A stretch of 64,000 nucleotides of DNA from NCBI RefSeq assembly GCF_014145615.1, contig NZ_JACIVH010000062.1:62001-126000 (forward strand). Reading direction: 5' to 3'. The position numbers and the translations under genes are program-made. The notes below the pieces were generated by a model. That model was not told the DNA's origin. It worked only from the letters and a program-made list of their open reading frames with translations, and made no database searches. This DNA comes from Limosilactobacillus balticus (GTDB lineage: Bacteria > Bacillota > Bacilli > Lactobacillales > Lactobacillaceae). Each line of letters begins with the position of its first letter. Within the stretch, counting starts at the first letter, position 1. Shown one piece after another: positions 34,010 to 42,841 of this stretch.

Positions 34010-34765
34010 ATGGGTCGTTTAGACAATAAAGTTGCAATTATTACTGGTGGCTCTAAAGGAATTGGAGCTGCTGTCGCAAAAAAGTTTATTGAAGAAGGCG
34101 CAAAGGTTATTTTAACCGCTCGAAAGATGGATGAAGGACAAAAAGTCGCTGACAAACTAGGTGACAATGCGATCTTTATCCAACAAGACGTTGCTCGTAA
34201 AGGAGACTGGGACCGGGTAATTCGCCAAACTGTCCAAGTCTTTGGAAAGCTTAATATTGTGGTTAATAACGCAGGAATTGCCGAATACGCCGATGTTGAA
34301 AAGACGGACGCTGAAATTTGGGATAAAACGATTGCCGTTAACCTCACTGGTACGATGTGGGGAACTAAGCTCGGTATTGAAGCAATGAAAAACAACGGAG
34401 AAAAGAATTCGATCATCAATATGTCATCCATTGAAGGATTAATTGGTGATCCTGACCTCTTCGCATACAATGCTTCTAAGGGTGGTGTCCGCCTCTTAAC
34501 TAAGTCCGCTGCGCTTGATTGTGCCCGGAAAGGCTATGACATCCGTGTAAATACAATTCATCCTGGTTATATCTCAACTCCACTAGTTGATAATTTAGTC
34601 AAGGATGATCCAAAAGCAGAAGGACACCTAGAAAGCCTTCATCCCCTTGGCCGTCTTGGAAATCCAGAAGAGATTGCTAATCTTGCTTTGTACCTCGCTT
34701 CAGATGAATCAAGCTTTAGTACTGGTTCAGAATTTGTCGCTGATGGTGGCTACACGGCTCAATAA
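34010..34765 (+). CDS. SDR family oxidoreductase (R-specific alcohol dehydrogenase-like)
   Basis: The 251-residue short-chain dehydrogenase has TGGSKGIGAAV at the cofactor site and NNAG near residue 86. The catalytic Ser lies in INMSSIEG and YNASK carries Tyr and Lys. The C-terminus SEFVADGGYTAQ and the INMSSIEGLIGDP block closely resemble the R-specific NADP alcohol dehydrogenase of Lactobacillus brevis. An Arg after the glycine motif (TARKMD) fits NADPH. It likely reduces prochiral ketones or diketones such as acetoin precursors; the native substrate is inferred. AAGGAAG lies upstream. Confidence 0.85.
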   Translation: MGRLDNKVAIITGGSKGIGAAVAKKFIEEGAKVILTARKMDEGQKVADKLGDNAIFIQQDVARKGDWDRVIRQTVQVFGKLNIVVNNAGIAEYADVEKTDAEIWDKTIAVNLTGTMWGTKLGIEAMKNNGEKNSIINMSSIEGLIGDPDLFAYNASKGGVRLLTKSAALDCARKGYDIRVNTIHPGYISTPLVDNLVKDDPKAEGHLESLHPLGRLGNPEEIANLALYLASDESSFSTGSEFVADGGYTAQ

Positions 34766-34779
34766 TATTCACAAAGAAC

Positions 34780-34828
34780 AAGACAAAAGGATCATTGCCA
34801 AACTAGATGACAGTGATCCTTTTGTCTT
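34780..34828. terminator. Terminator between SDR and TauE genes
   Basis: Perfect 15-base arms (34780-34794 and 34814-34828) surround a 19-base loop; A and T runs in the arms support both directions. Confidence 0.85.
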
Positions 34829-35612
34829 ACATTAAATTCCGAATTACCAATGAAACTGCCAAAATCAATGATCCGATCCCGACAATTATTTGCATAAGAC
34901 GGCCAGGCAGGTGGCGAACAATAATCGGTCCTAAGTAGCCCCCGATTACATTTCCAACCATCAATGGAATAACATAGTTCCAATAAATTGTCGTCTCAAG
35001 TGCGAACACTATCCAGGATGTTGTATTGGTAACAGTCATCGCAACGTTTTTTAGCGCGTTATTAACTGCAAAGCTCTTTTGCCGATTAATCACTGTCAGC
35101 AAGGTTAGCATTAACACTCCGGCGCCGGCATTAAAGAAACCCGAATAAACCCCGACAATAAAAATACCAATGATTGATAAAAATTGGCCGATCCGTGATT
35201 TACCAAATAATTTACTGTTTCCTGCCATCGTCCCCGCACTTTGCTTCGGATGATGAGGAAACAGCAGGATAATGCCGGCTAACGCAATGCATAATGGTAC
35301 CAGTTCCGCAAACCATTTACTCGGGACAGCAAATAGCAAAAAAGCTCCAATAATGGAACCAGCAAATACCAATGGCAAAATAATCCATAATTGCCGTCGA
35401 TTATGCTCTAATTCCTTAAACGATGAAAAGACCGAACTATAATTACCCGTAATTGTCGAAAAAGCACTCGTTACGTTTGCCATCACTGGTGGTAATCCTA
35501 GTGCAAGCAGTGATGGGTACGAGACTAGTGATGCTAAACCAGCGGCTGCACTAATAATCCCCGAAAGAATCCCAATTCCTAGCAATAATAAAACAAAAAC
35601 TACTCCACTCAT
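34827..35612 (-). CDS. TauE/SafE family membrane exporter
   Basis: The 261-residue, roughly eight-helix protein shows the family's duplicated motif: GIISAAAGLASLVSYPSLLALGLPP in the first half and GVYSGFFNAGAGVLMLTLL in the second. Proteins in this family carry sulfite, sulfoacetate or other small anions; the substrate here is not visible. GGGATGG precedes the ATG. It is divergent from the thiamine-controlled operon and convergent with the SDR gene. Confidence 0.85.
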   Translation of the reverse strand: MSGVVFVLLLLGIGILSGIISAAAGLASLVSYPSLLALGLPPVMANVTSAFSTITGNYSSVFSSFKELEHNRRQLWIILPLVFAGSIIGAFLLFAVPSKWFAELVPLCIALAGIILLFPHHPKQSAGTMAGNSKLFGKSRIGQFLSIIGIFIVGVYSGFFNAGAGVLMLTLLTVINRQKSFAVNNALKNVAMTVTNTTSWIVFALETTIYWNYVIPLMVGNVIGGYLGPIIVRHLPGRLMQIIVGIGSLILAVSLVIRNLM

Positions 35613-35726
35613 TTTTTAAACCATCCCTTTAAATGCTAGTACTAATTGTAAACCACTTTTCTAAGATAAGTAACCTAATTAACGATTTGCATTCCGTTAT
35701 AATATTAGCTATGATAATGGAAAACA

Positions 35727-35797
35727 AATCTGGGGTGCCAAACGGCTGAGATAATACCCATTGAACCTGCTCTGGTTAATACCAGCGAAGGGAGATT
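35727..35797 (+). promoter_or_regulatory. TPP riboswitch (THI element)
   Basis: The conserved THI box is present: GCTGAGATAATACCC, then TTGAACCTGCTCTGG, TTAATACCAGCGAAGG and GGA. P1 is AATCT (35727-35731) with AGATT (35793-35797). This aptamer binds thiamine pyrophosphate. It is followed after 22 bases by a terminator, so it should switch off ykoEDC when TPP is plentiful. Confidence 0.95.
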
Positions 35798-35819
35798 CAG
35801 TGATATTAACTTAATGATT

Positions 35820-35851
35820 AACTCCATGATTTTTTGTCATGGAGTTTTTTT
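35820..35851 (+). terminator. Riboswitch-controlled intrinsic terminator
   Basis: AACTCCATGA and TCATGGAGTT (10 bases, perfect) enclose an 8-base loop and run into TTTTTTT, 26 bases before the ykoE start. Alternative pairing of the aptamer's GGGAG with CTCC could act as antiterminator; that is inference. Confidence 0.88.
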
Positions 35852-35877
35852 GCCCTTATATCTTAAGGAGTTTTATT

Positions 35878-36438
35878 ATGACTAAACGTTCACTACATTT
35901 ACGTGACATTATTTTGCTTGCCCTGATTGGAATTATTTTTGGTGTAATTTATTTTGCGGCTGGTTTTGTCTATAACGGCTTAACTGTTCTGCTGACACCA
36001 ATTGGTTATGGTCCAATGGCTAACGATTTAACAATGGGAATCTGGTGTATGGCTGGACCACTTGCCGGCTTTTTACTCCGGACACCAGGAGCAGCTTTCC
36101 TTGGTGAGTTTTTGGGAGCGGCCGTTGAAATGCTTCTCGGCGATCAGTGGGGAGCAGCCAACCTAATTTCTGGGGCAGTTCAAGGTATCGGGTCTGAGTT
36201 AGGTTTTACTTTTACGTTCTATAAAATGTATAACTGGTTGACCCTCCTCATCTCATCCCTCACCCTTACATTTGTTACCTTTGGCTGGGATTGGTTCCGC
36301 AATGGCTATAACCACTTCAGCGGGCAAATGCTAATCATTATGCTCATCGCCCGCTTTATTTCAATGTTTGTCTTCTCTGGAATTCTGGTTAAATTGATTA
36401 CTAACCTTCTCCAACGAGCCCACTTAATCAAGCACTAA
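35878..36438 (+). CDS. ykoE: ECF transporter substrate-binding (S) component YkoE
   Basis: The 186-residue membrane protein has about five helices and the YkoE pattern: LRDIILLALIGIIFGVIYFA (as RDIILLALIGIIFG), LTVLLTPIGYGPMANDLTMGIW (as TPIGYGPMANDLTMGIW) and GAAVEMLLGDQWG. YkoE is the vitamin-binding S component of a dedicated ECF importer, predicted to bring in hydroxymethylpyrimidine or a related thiamine precursor. The frame is open from 35839, inside the terminator's tail; AAGGAG lies 7 bases before the ATG at 35878, which is used. Confidence 0.92.
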   Translation: MTKRSLHLRDIILLALIGIIFGVIYFAAGFVYNGLTVLLTPIGYGPMANDLTMGIWCMAGPLAGFLLRTPGAAFLGEFLGAAVEMLLGDQWGAANLISGAVQGIGSELGFTFTFYKMYNWLTLLISSLTLTFVTFGWDWFRNGYNHFSGQMLIIMLIARFISMFVFSGILVKLITNLLQRAHLIKH

Positions 36439-36442
36439 GACT

Positions 36443-37825
36443 ATGAAAAATATACAATTTAATGATCTTTCATTTAATTTTGATCAGCAACCGATTCTTA
36501 AAAATATCACCGCCAAATTCACTGTTGGAAAGATTCACTTACTTACCGGAGTCTCTGGGAGTGGTAAATCCACCATTCTCAAGTTAATCGCTGGTCTCCT
36601 GCCTAAATATGGTGGTGAAATAGTTGCTGGAGCAGTCGATGTACCAACAGATGCCCATATCGGGATGGTATTCCAAGATCCGTTAATGCAGTTTGCTCTT
36701 GATACGCCACGCCACGAATTAGAATTCACTCTGGAAAATTGCCAAGTCCCAACTGACAAAATTCCAGAACGCGTTAAAGAAGCTTTACAATTCGGTAAAG
36801 TTGACGACCTTGCTAACCGGTTAATCACCACGCTTTCCGGTGGACAACAACAGCGCGTGGCTTTAGCAGCGGCTACGGCAATGCAACCGAACGTGCTTTT
36901 ATTAGACGAACCCTTTGCCAATATTGACGAAGAAAACCGGCAACTTATCCTTAAACAATTAGTCCGCCTCAACAGTGACTATCACACAACAATTATCATT
37001 ACTGACCATGATTTGCATGGCTACGAGCAACTTCATCCCCTGGTTTGGCAATTAACTAAGGGGTATCTTGCCCAGCTTTCCAACAAAGATAGGAGCCAGC
37101 TTTTGACAAGGAGTGCTAACCCTCAAATTACCACTGCTCTTCCCCCGTCAACCTTGCCAACAGTTATCAAATTTAATGAATTATCAATAAAACGGGATAA
37201 TCACCCCTTACTTTTACCAACCAATTTAGGCATTGTTAAAAATAAAATAACTTTATTAACCGGACCAAATGGGATTGGTAAATCTACCCTTCTAAAGGCA
37301 ATTGCCCGGCTTTTGAAATATGAAGGAAAGATTGACTATGAGGGAGAAAACATTCAAAAAATATCACCCGGGAAATATTACAAACATCTAGGATTGATTT
37401 TTCAACATGCCAACGACCAATTTCTAAATGTAACCGTTGGCGAAGAACTGGCATTAGGATTTAAAACTTGCCAGAACTCCTATTTTAATCAACAACAAGT
37501 CAACAAAGTCTTAACAGCTCTTGGTCTGAACGGAAGAGAAGATCAAGTTGTTTACTCGCTAAGTGGTGGACAAAAGAAAAAACTGCAAATCTTGCTAATG
37601 TTAATGCGCGGACAGGAAACATTATTGCTTGACGAACCATTTACGGGCTTAGATCCAGCCTCTTTAAAAACTGTCCTGCAACTAATCAAAGCATCCCAAA
37701 AAGAAAAACCACAAACTTTACTGATCGTTAGTCATCAATTAAGCGGCCTTGATGGTTTTGTTGATTACCACCTTACAATGAATCATCAACGCCTTAATTA
37801 TGTTGGAGGCCGTCATGAATCCTAG
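36443..37825 (+). CDS. ykoD: ECF transporter duplicated ATPase YkoD
   Basis: The 460-residue protein contains two ABC ATPase halves. The first has GVSGSGKSTILK, LSGGQQQRVALA and VLLLDEPFANID; the second has GPNGIGKSTLLK, LSGGQKKKLQIL and LLLDEPFTGLD. Both have intact Walker, signature and H-loop residues, so both sites could hydrolyse ATP. The ATG lies 4 bases after the ykoE stop without an obvious ribosome site, so translational coupling is likely. It energises uptake by YkoE and YkoC. Confidence 0.92.
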   Translation: MKNIQFNDLSFNFDQQPILKNITAKFTVGKIHLLTGVSGSGKSTILKLIAGLLPKYGGEIVAGAVDVPTDAHIGMVFQDPLMQFALDTPRHELEFTLENCQVPTDKIPERVKEALQFGKVDDLANRLITTLSGGQQQRVALAAATAMQPNVLLLDEPFANIDEENRQLILKQLVRLNSDYHTTIIITDHDLHGYEQLHPLVWQLTKGYLAQLSNKDRSQLLTRSANPQITTALPPSTLPTVIKFNELSIKRDNHPLLLPTNLGIVKNKITLLTGPNGIGKSTLLKAIARLLKYEGKIDYEGENIQKISPGKYYKHLGLIFQHANDQFLNVTVGEELALGFKTCQNSYFNQQQVNKVLTALGLNGREDQVVYSLSGGQKKKLQILLMLMRGQETLLLDEPFTGLDPASLKTVLQLIKASQKEKPQTLLIVSHQLSGLDGFVDYHLTMNHQRLNYVGGRHES

Positions 37826-38468
37826 TTTAAAATTATTACTTGTTATTTTGCTTTCACTTGAGCTGACTTTTGTGACTAAGCTGTGGATTAACCTGATTGT
37901 TATTATGGCATGTTTGTTAATCCTTATCCATCAGCGTCTTCACTGGCAACAATTTTGCTGGTTGACTTTTGTCCCTCTTTTTCCGGCACTAGCTATTTTT
38001 ATTACAATTGTCTTCTTTAGTCCTAGTCATAGTCTCTTTGATGGCGCTGTTCTTTTCAGTCGACTCTATGTTTATGTCTGTCTTGGAACAGTCTTTACGT
38101 TCACAACCGATACTTTGACGCTTGCTCGCTCATTAGAACAAAATTGTCACCTTCCCAGCAAATATGCTTATGGGGTGCTCGCTGCGCTTAATCTGATTCC
38201 GAAAATGAAACAAGCTGTTACTACTATTTATACGGCCGGGCAAATGCGCGGGGTTAATTTACATTGGTGGTCACCGACGCTTTACTTCAAAGCGATCCTA
38301 GTTGCGATTCAATGGTCAGATCAATTAGCACAAGCCATGGAATCACACGGTTTTGTGGAAGGACAAGCACGAACAGCTACTGTAGATATCCCCATCACCA
38401 GCCGCGATTGGCTTTATTTTTTAAGTATTATTTGCCTTGTACAGATAATTGTAATTGCACTCCCTTGA
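37815..38468 (+). CDS. ykoC: ECF transporter transmembrane (T) component YkoC
   Basis: The 217-residue membrane protein has about five helices and the CbiQ-type ARS signature region TAGQMRGVNLHWWSP (family: two Ala-Arg-Gly-like motifs). It links the S component to the ATPase. TGGAGG lies 6 bases before the ATG at 37815, inside the end of ykoD, with an 11-base overlap. This completes a full ykoEDC importer under the TPP riboswitch. Confidence 0.9.
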   Translation: MNPSLKLLLVILLSLELTFVTKLWINLIVIMACLLILIHQRLHWQQFCWLTFVPLFPALAIFITIVFFSPSHSLFDGAVLFSRLYVYVCLGTVFTFTTDTLTLARSLEQNCHLPSKYAYGVLAALNLIPKMKQAVTTIYTAGQMRGVNLHWWSPTLYFKAILVAIQWSDQLAQAMESHGFVEGQARTATVDIPITSRDWLYFLSIICLVQIIVIALP

Positions 38469-38508
38469 GTTTTCATGCGATAATAAAATAAAAGAAAGGA
38501 CTGATATA

Positions 38509-38850
38509 GTGAAGGACAATAATTTAACTGATCGGATTGTAAATACTTTGTCATATTTGAGTATTATTTTCTTGCCAGTTATATTTCCCTTAATTGTTTG
38601 GATTATCGCTAAGAATAGTGACCGACCAACTATTGCTAAAAACGCACGGAATGCCTTTTGGAGTCAAATTTTTCCGTTGTTATATGTAATTGCAGCTATT
38701 CTCGTCTTTAGCGTTTTCTCTTTAAATCCTGCTAATTTCCATGGAGGTGCACTGTTCGGTATCCTGCTAACATTTGCTCTTCTATTAGCCCTTTTATTGT
38801 TCATTTACAATATTGCAATGGCAATTAAGATGCTTATTGGACGTGAATAA
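38509..38850 (+). CDS. DUF4870 domain membrane protein
   Basis: The 113-residue protein has three membrane helices with the family block IAKNARNAFWSQIFPL between the first two. Function is unknown across the family. The start is a GTG at 38509 with AAAGGA 8 bases upstream; the open frame extends further upstream across the end of ykoC, without a ribosome site. It lies 40 bases after ykoC and so could be read from the same transcript. Confidence 0.82.
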   Translation: MKDNNLTDRIVNTLSYLSIIFLPVIFPLIVWIIAKNSDRPTIAKNARNAFWSQIFPLLYVIAAILVFSVFSLNPANFHGGALFGILLTFALLLALLLFIYNIAMAIKMLIGRE

Positions 38851-38878
38851 GCTTAAGTATCTATTAGCAAAAGAGTGC

Positions 38879-38916
38879 AGGCTGGGAAAAATTCGGTTTT
38901 TCTCAGTCTTTCTTTT
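38879..38916 (+). terminator. Terminator after the DUF4870 gene
   Basis: AGGCTGGGAAAAA pairs with TTTTTCTCAGTCT (two G-U) around TTCGG and leads to TTCTTTTTA. Confidence 0.85.
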
Positions 38917-38946
38917 TACACAAATTCTAAGTGAGGTGATTAATCG

Positions 38947-40908
38947 ATGGAAATGATTTTAGGCATTATTCTTCTATTGACTGCTGTTGTTGCAGCTAAT
39001 GTTGTTCATCTTATTTACCCTAAGATTCCACTATCCATCTATCAAATTATTGCAGGAATTCTTTTAGCATCTCTGCCTACTGAGGCCACGAACTTTACCA
39101 TGCATCCAGAATTATTCATGATGGTGGTCATTGCTCCTTTAATGTTTAATGACGGACAAAATCAATCATTCCGTTATCTTTCGAGCAATATCAAATCGAT
39201 CCTATCAATGACTGTTGGATTAGCACTTGTCACGGTCTTGATTACTGGGAGCTTTTTGCATCTGCTTCAACCAGAAACTTTCTCCTTAGCACTCGCCTTT
39301 ATGTTGGCCGCGATTGTTACTCCAACTGATGCGGTCGCTGTAAAGTCAATTACTACTAACATGAAAGTCCCCAAAAACGTTAATGGTGCTCTGGAATACG
39401 AATCCCTCTTCAATGATGCATCGGGAATTGTTCTTTTGGATTTGGCACTTGAAACATATACGTCTGGGAATTTTTCTTTAGGGCATGGGATCTGGATCTT
39501 TGTGTATGTTTTCTTCGGCGGAATTATTTTCGGGGCAGTATTAGGAAGTCTATTAATCAGTCTCCGTACTAGTTTGATGCGGAAACACGTTGATATTGGC
39601 TCCATTGTTATTCCAATCAACGTAATGACTCCCATCGTTGTTTACTGGCTGGCTGAAGAACTGCATCTTTCGGGAATCTTAGCCGTCGTTGCAGCAGGAG
39701 TCGTTCATAGTATCCTCTATGATCGAATGCGGCTTACGTCGACTAAAGTCCAAATGTCTACTACCACTATTTGGAATATCATTAGCGATGCCTTAAACGG
39801 ATTAGTATTTGTCCTTTTAGGGGTGATGCTTCCACAGGTACTTGGACGAACTTCTTGGCAAAATCTGGGGGCAATCGTTGCCTTAGCTTTTGCTATCTAC
39901 ATTATTACAACCCTCTTAAGATTCTTATGGGTCCGATTCAAGCTCGTCAACATTCAATCGACTAACCTTAATCGGGATAGCCTCTTGATGGCGTTAGGAG
40001 GAATTCACGGAACCATCACTCTGGCATTAGCTTTCTCGTTGCCAGTTCTAATTAACAACCATCAATTTGCTTTCCGTAATTCAATGATCTTGATTGCCGC
40101 GATTGTTATTTTGATTAGTATTGCTGTCGGCGCAATTGGGTATCCAATTATTTTACCGCCTAAATCTAAGAGTTATTCAAAGAGTGAATTCCAAAAAGAA
40201 CTTATTAAAACCGTTCAATATGCCATTAATGAGCTACGGAACTCAGAAAAATATTCACCGGAAAAAGCCGTTGTTATTGACCAACTAAGTAGTCAAATGA
40301 CCCAATATCATGAATTTAATCGTAATGTTTATAGTCAATTAATGGGGAAAGCTCATCAAATTGAATTGGCTACCTTAGATCAGCTTAACGAAGAAGGGCG
40401 AATTTCAGACAAGGAGGCTAAATTCCTCGTTAATTTTGTTACACGGTCGATTTTCCGGGTAAATAAACACAGCTTTCTTGAATTATGGGTAATCTTATGG
40501 CACCGACTAAAATGGCGTTTTATTCGCTACCGCCATCTCAAAAAAGGCTCCCGCTACAATGTGGGACCAAAATATCAATTAACCAAGGAACAGCGCGCTG
40601 AAACAGCGGAGATCCTAGAAATAATTAATCGTGAAATCGATAAGTATCTTCATTCGATTGAAACTCCACAAAACGCGAATGAAGTTGCTATGGTACGGCG
40701 GACGTACTTCCACCGAAAACGATTCTTCTTGCACGATATTTCGATGGATACTGACCTCATTACTTCTTTATTTATTGAGGCATTTCAGCTTGAACACAGT
40801 TATGTTCAAATGCAACTTGCTGATGACCAATTTTCACAAGAATTGGCAAACGCATTAAACGAACAGATCTCGACTGATGAATTGGTTTTCACCCAATCGC
40901 TGGACTAA
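38947..40908 (+). CDS. CPA1-type Na+/H+ antiporter
   Basis: The 653-residue protein has about 12 membrane helices (residues 1-405) with the CPA1 motifs ATPTDAVAV-like VTPTDAVAVKSI (about residue 122) and YESLFNDASGIVLLDLAL; the Asn-Asp pair is the ion site. A cytoplasmic C-terminal region of about 245 residues follows, rich in charged helices. It exchanges Na+ or K+ for protons in pH and salt homeostasis. GTGAGGTGA lies upstream. It is flanked by terminators, so it is monocistronic. Confidence 0.9.
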   Translation: MEMILGIILLLTAVVAANVVHLIYPKIPLSIYQIIAGILLASLPTEATNFTMHPELFMMVVIAPLMFNDGQNQSFRYLSSNIKSILSMTVGLALVTVLITGSFLHLLQPETFSLALAFMLAAIVTPTDAVAVKSITTNMKVPKNVNGALEYESLFNDASGIVLLDLALETYTSGNFSLGHGIWIFVYVFFGGIIFGAVLGSLLISLRTSLMRKHVDIGSIVIPINVMTPIVVYWLAEELHLSGILAVVAAGVVHSILYDRMRLTSTKVQMSTTTIWNIISDALNGLVFVLLGVMLPQVLGRTSWQNLGAIVALAFAIYIITTLLRFLWVRFKLVNIQSTNLNRDSLLMALGGIHGTITLALAFSLPVLINNHQFAFRNSMILIAAIVILISIAVGAIGYPIILPPKSKSYSKSEFQKELIKTVQYAINELRNSEKYSPEKAVVIDQLSSQMTQYHEFNRNVYSQLMGKAHQIELATLDQLNEEGRISDKEAKFLVNFVTRSIFRVNKHSFLELWVILWHRLKWRFIRYRHLKKGSRYNVGPKYQLTKEQRAETAEILEIINREIDKYLHSIETPQNANEVAMVRRTYFHRKRFFLHDISMDTDLITSLFIEAFQLEHSYVQMQLADDQFSQELANALNEQISTDELVFTQSLD

Positions 40909-40942
40909 AAAAGGAAATTGCTTTGCAGCAATTTCCTTTTTT
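40907..40942. terminator. Bidirectional terminator
   Basis: Arms AAAAAAGGAAATTGC and GCAATTTCCTTTTTT are perfectly complementary around a 6-base loop. It overlaps the antiporter stop region and ends before the convergent DUF1304 gene. Confidence 0.9.
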
Positions 40943-40945
40943 ATC

Positions 40946-41302
40946 TTAAATAAATGTCAGCAAAAATGCGATTAACGCTGGTAAGAATTGAATTAGGATA
41001 ATCTTTTTGGTAGCAGTGAGGGCACCAAATAACGCAACAACCATTACAAAAACCAAGAGCATTTGCCATACTAATACTAAGGTTGCCCCACTAAATAACC
41101 AGTAACTGGCGATGATGGCTGCTCCTAAGCCTCCATTATAGATACCCTGGTTAGCGAATGAAACCCGTGCTTCATGCTGTTGCGTAAACTTAAGCGGTAA
41201 GTCAAACGCCTTGGCTTGCTGTGCCGGGTTACCAAAGATTTCTAAGGCCATAATACCTAAATGTTCGATTGCAACAAACATCGTAACAATAATTGCAAAC
41301 AT
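40946..41302 (-). CDS. DUF1304 membrane protein
   Basis: The 118-residue protein has four membrane helices and the family motif EHLGIMALEIFG near the N-terminus and NQGIYNGGLGAAI in the second helix. Function is unknown; related proteins are widespread in Firmicutes. AGGAAAAAG lies before the start. It follows the anchored hydrolase gene by 13 bases on the reverse strand, so the two are co-transcribed. Confidence 0.88.
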   Translation of the reverse strand: MFAIIVTMFVAIEHLGIMALEIFGNPAQQAKAFDLPLKFTQQHEARVSFANQGIYNGGLGAAIIASYWLFSGATLVLVWQMLLVFVMVVALFGALTATKKIILIQFLPALIAFLLTFI

Positions 41303-41315
41303 CTTTTTCCTCCAA

Positions 41316-42296
41316 CTATTTAATATATTGATCTAAAAATCTTGTCAAATGGCGGCGATATTCGCTGGGATGGGTCGCATAGGACTTCGCATGGGCTGCT
41401 CCAGGCACTACCCACAATTCTTTACTTCCCTCTGTTGCACGGTAATTGCGATAAACCATTTCAGTTGGAACAAAATTATCTTTTGCACCATGGATAAATA
41501 GCATTGGGCGATGATTATGATGCAACATATTTAAGGAGCTGGCTTCATGAATGTAAAAGCCATTCTTCACCCGGTTAATTAAACTCATCGTGCTTATTAA
41601 TGGTACCCGTAAAAATTTCGGAATCCCATATAAATTACCAGCTTCATAATTTAATTCATCATTAAGGCTCGTATATCCACAATCTTCAACAAATGCTTTT
41701 ACTTGTGGTGGAAGGTTAATGCCACTAGTCATCATCGTTGTTGCGCCACCCATGCTGACTCCAAACAAGACTACCTGGCTATCTTCCCCATTATGCTGAA
41801 TAAGTTTATTAATCCATTTGCGAATATCATAACGCTCTGGCCACCCATAACCAATGTATTTCCCTTGGCTTTGACCATGAGCACGCGCATCTGGCATTAA
41901 AACATTATACCCCATCTGATGAAAAAGCGTGGCATATTCGCCCATCTTCTCTTTGTCACCCATAAATCCGTGGGCAATTACTACATTTTTAGTTGTCGCT
42001 TTAGCAGCAGGGATATAATCAGCGACTAGTTTATAATTTCCACTGGCCGATTTCATTGTCCATTTTTCCTTCTTTGCATGCTTAAACCACATTTTCTGCT
42101 CATACAATGGATCATTTCGTGAGATTTTAGTTGAATTATTAATAAAATCCTTATGCCCCGGTACCATTGCCACGGAGAAAAAATAGCTACTAGCCGCAAA
42201 AATGGCCACTGCGATTACTACTACAATTCCAATGAGCCATCGCCAAGGATGCCACTGTTTCTTTTTTGTCTTTGTTTTCAAAATAATTAACCCCAT
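41316..42296 (-). CDS. Membrane-anchored alpha/beta hydrolase
   Basis: The 326-residue protein has a basic N-terminus and one membrane helix (about residues 20-42), then an extracellular alpha/beta hydrolase domain. HGFMGDKEKMGEY is near the oxyanion hole, GVSMGGATT is the nucleophile elbow, HGAKDNFVP carries the Asp and AAHAKS the His. Similar lactobacillar proteins are annotated as esterases or peptidases of clan SC; the substrate is unknown. The ATG at 42296 lacks a clear ribosome site, and a TTG 15 bases downstream (GGGG 8-9 bases before it) is a possible alternative. Confidence 0.82.
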   Translation of the reverse strand: MGLIILKTKTKKKQWHPWRWLIGIVVVIAVAIFAASSYFFSVAMVPGHKDFINNSTKISRNDPLYEQKMWFKHAKKEKWTMKSASGNYKLVADYIPAAKATTKNVVIAHGFMGDKEKMGEYATLFHQMGYNVLMPDARAHGQSQGKYIGYGWPERYDIRKWINKLIQHNGEDSQVVLFGVSMGGATTMMTSGINLPPQVKAFVEDCGYTSLNDELNYEAGNLYGIPKFLRVPLISTMSLINRVKNGFYIHEASSLNMLHHNHRPMLFIHGAKDNFVPTEMVYRNYRATEGSKELWVVPGAAHAKSYATHPSEYRRHLTRFLDQYIK

Positions 42297-42417
42297 GTCG
42301 TATTATTTAATCAATGCGCCTAGTTTAGCACACTTTCTGTTATTTTGCATATTCTTTTCATTCAAAATTGTTATGCTAATGTTAAAATAGATAATGATAT
42401 ATTAAGGGAGTGAAATA

Positions 42418-42831
42418 ATGTTTCCAGAACGCCTACGAGCACTTCGCAAAGGACAAAAGATAACCTTAAAGGAGCTTGCTACCCATCTCAATGAAAACCT
42501 TGGCCCCAATGAAAAGCCAAACACTGCTTCGCAAATCGGTAACTGGGAACGCGGTATTCGGACCCCGTCATACGTTGAAGCACGAAAACTAGCCGAATTT
42601 TTTGATGTCAGTCTGGACTATCTTACCGGAAAAACTGATCGTGATGACTTTGATTTAGCAAAATTATTCTTCTCAAGTAAGAACCTGTCGTTTAATCAAA
42701 CTGTACTTTCAAGTGATGATCGATATGAAATTTTTCAGCTAATTGATGGTTACTTAAAGGGACGGCATAATCGTCGGGATACAGACACCTTCTATGGTAA
42801 GCAAGAACAACTAGATTTAAAACTTAAATAA
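42418..42831 (+). CDS. XRE family HTH transcriptional regulator
   Basis: The 137-residue protein has a phage-repressor-type HTH in residues 1-75: RLRALRKGQKITLKELATHL, then NTASQIGNWERGIRTPSYVEARKLAEFFDVSLDYLTG (in pieces ASQIGNWERGIRTPS and ARKLAEFFDVSLDYLTG). The longer than usual loop in the HTH (NENLGPNEKPN) is odd. The C-terminal half is charged and helical without a known domain. GGGAG lies 9 bases before the ATG. It sits 10 bases before a methyltransferase gene and probably regulates that pair. Confidence 0.87.
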   Translation: MFPERLRALRKGQKITLKELATHLNENLGPNEKPNTASQIGNWERGIRTPSYVEARKLAEFFDVSLDYLTGKTDRDDFDLAKLFFSSKNLSFNQTVLSSDDRYEIFQLIDGYLKGRHNRRDTDTFYGKQEQLDLKLK

Positions 42832-42841
42832 GGAGTTTCTG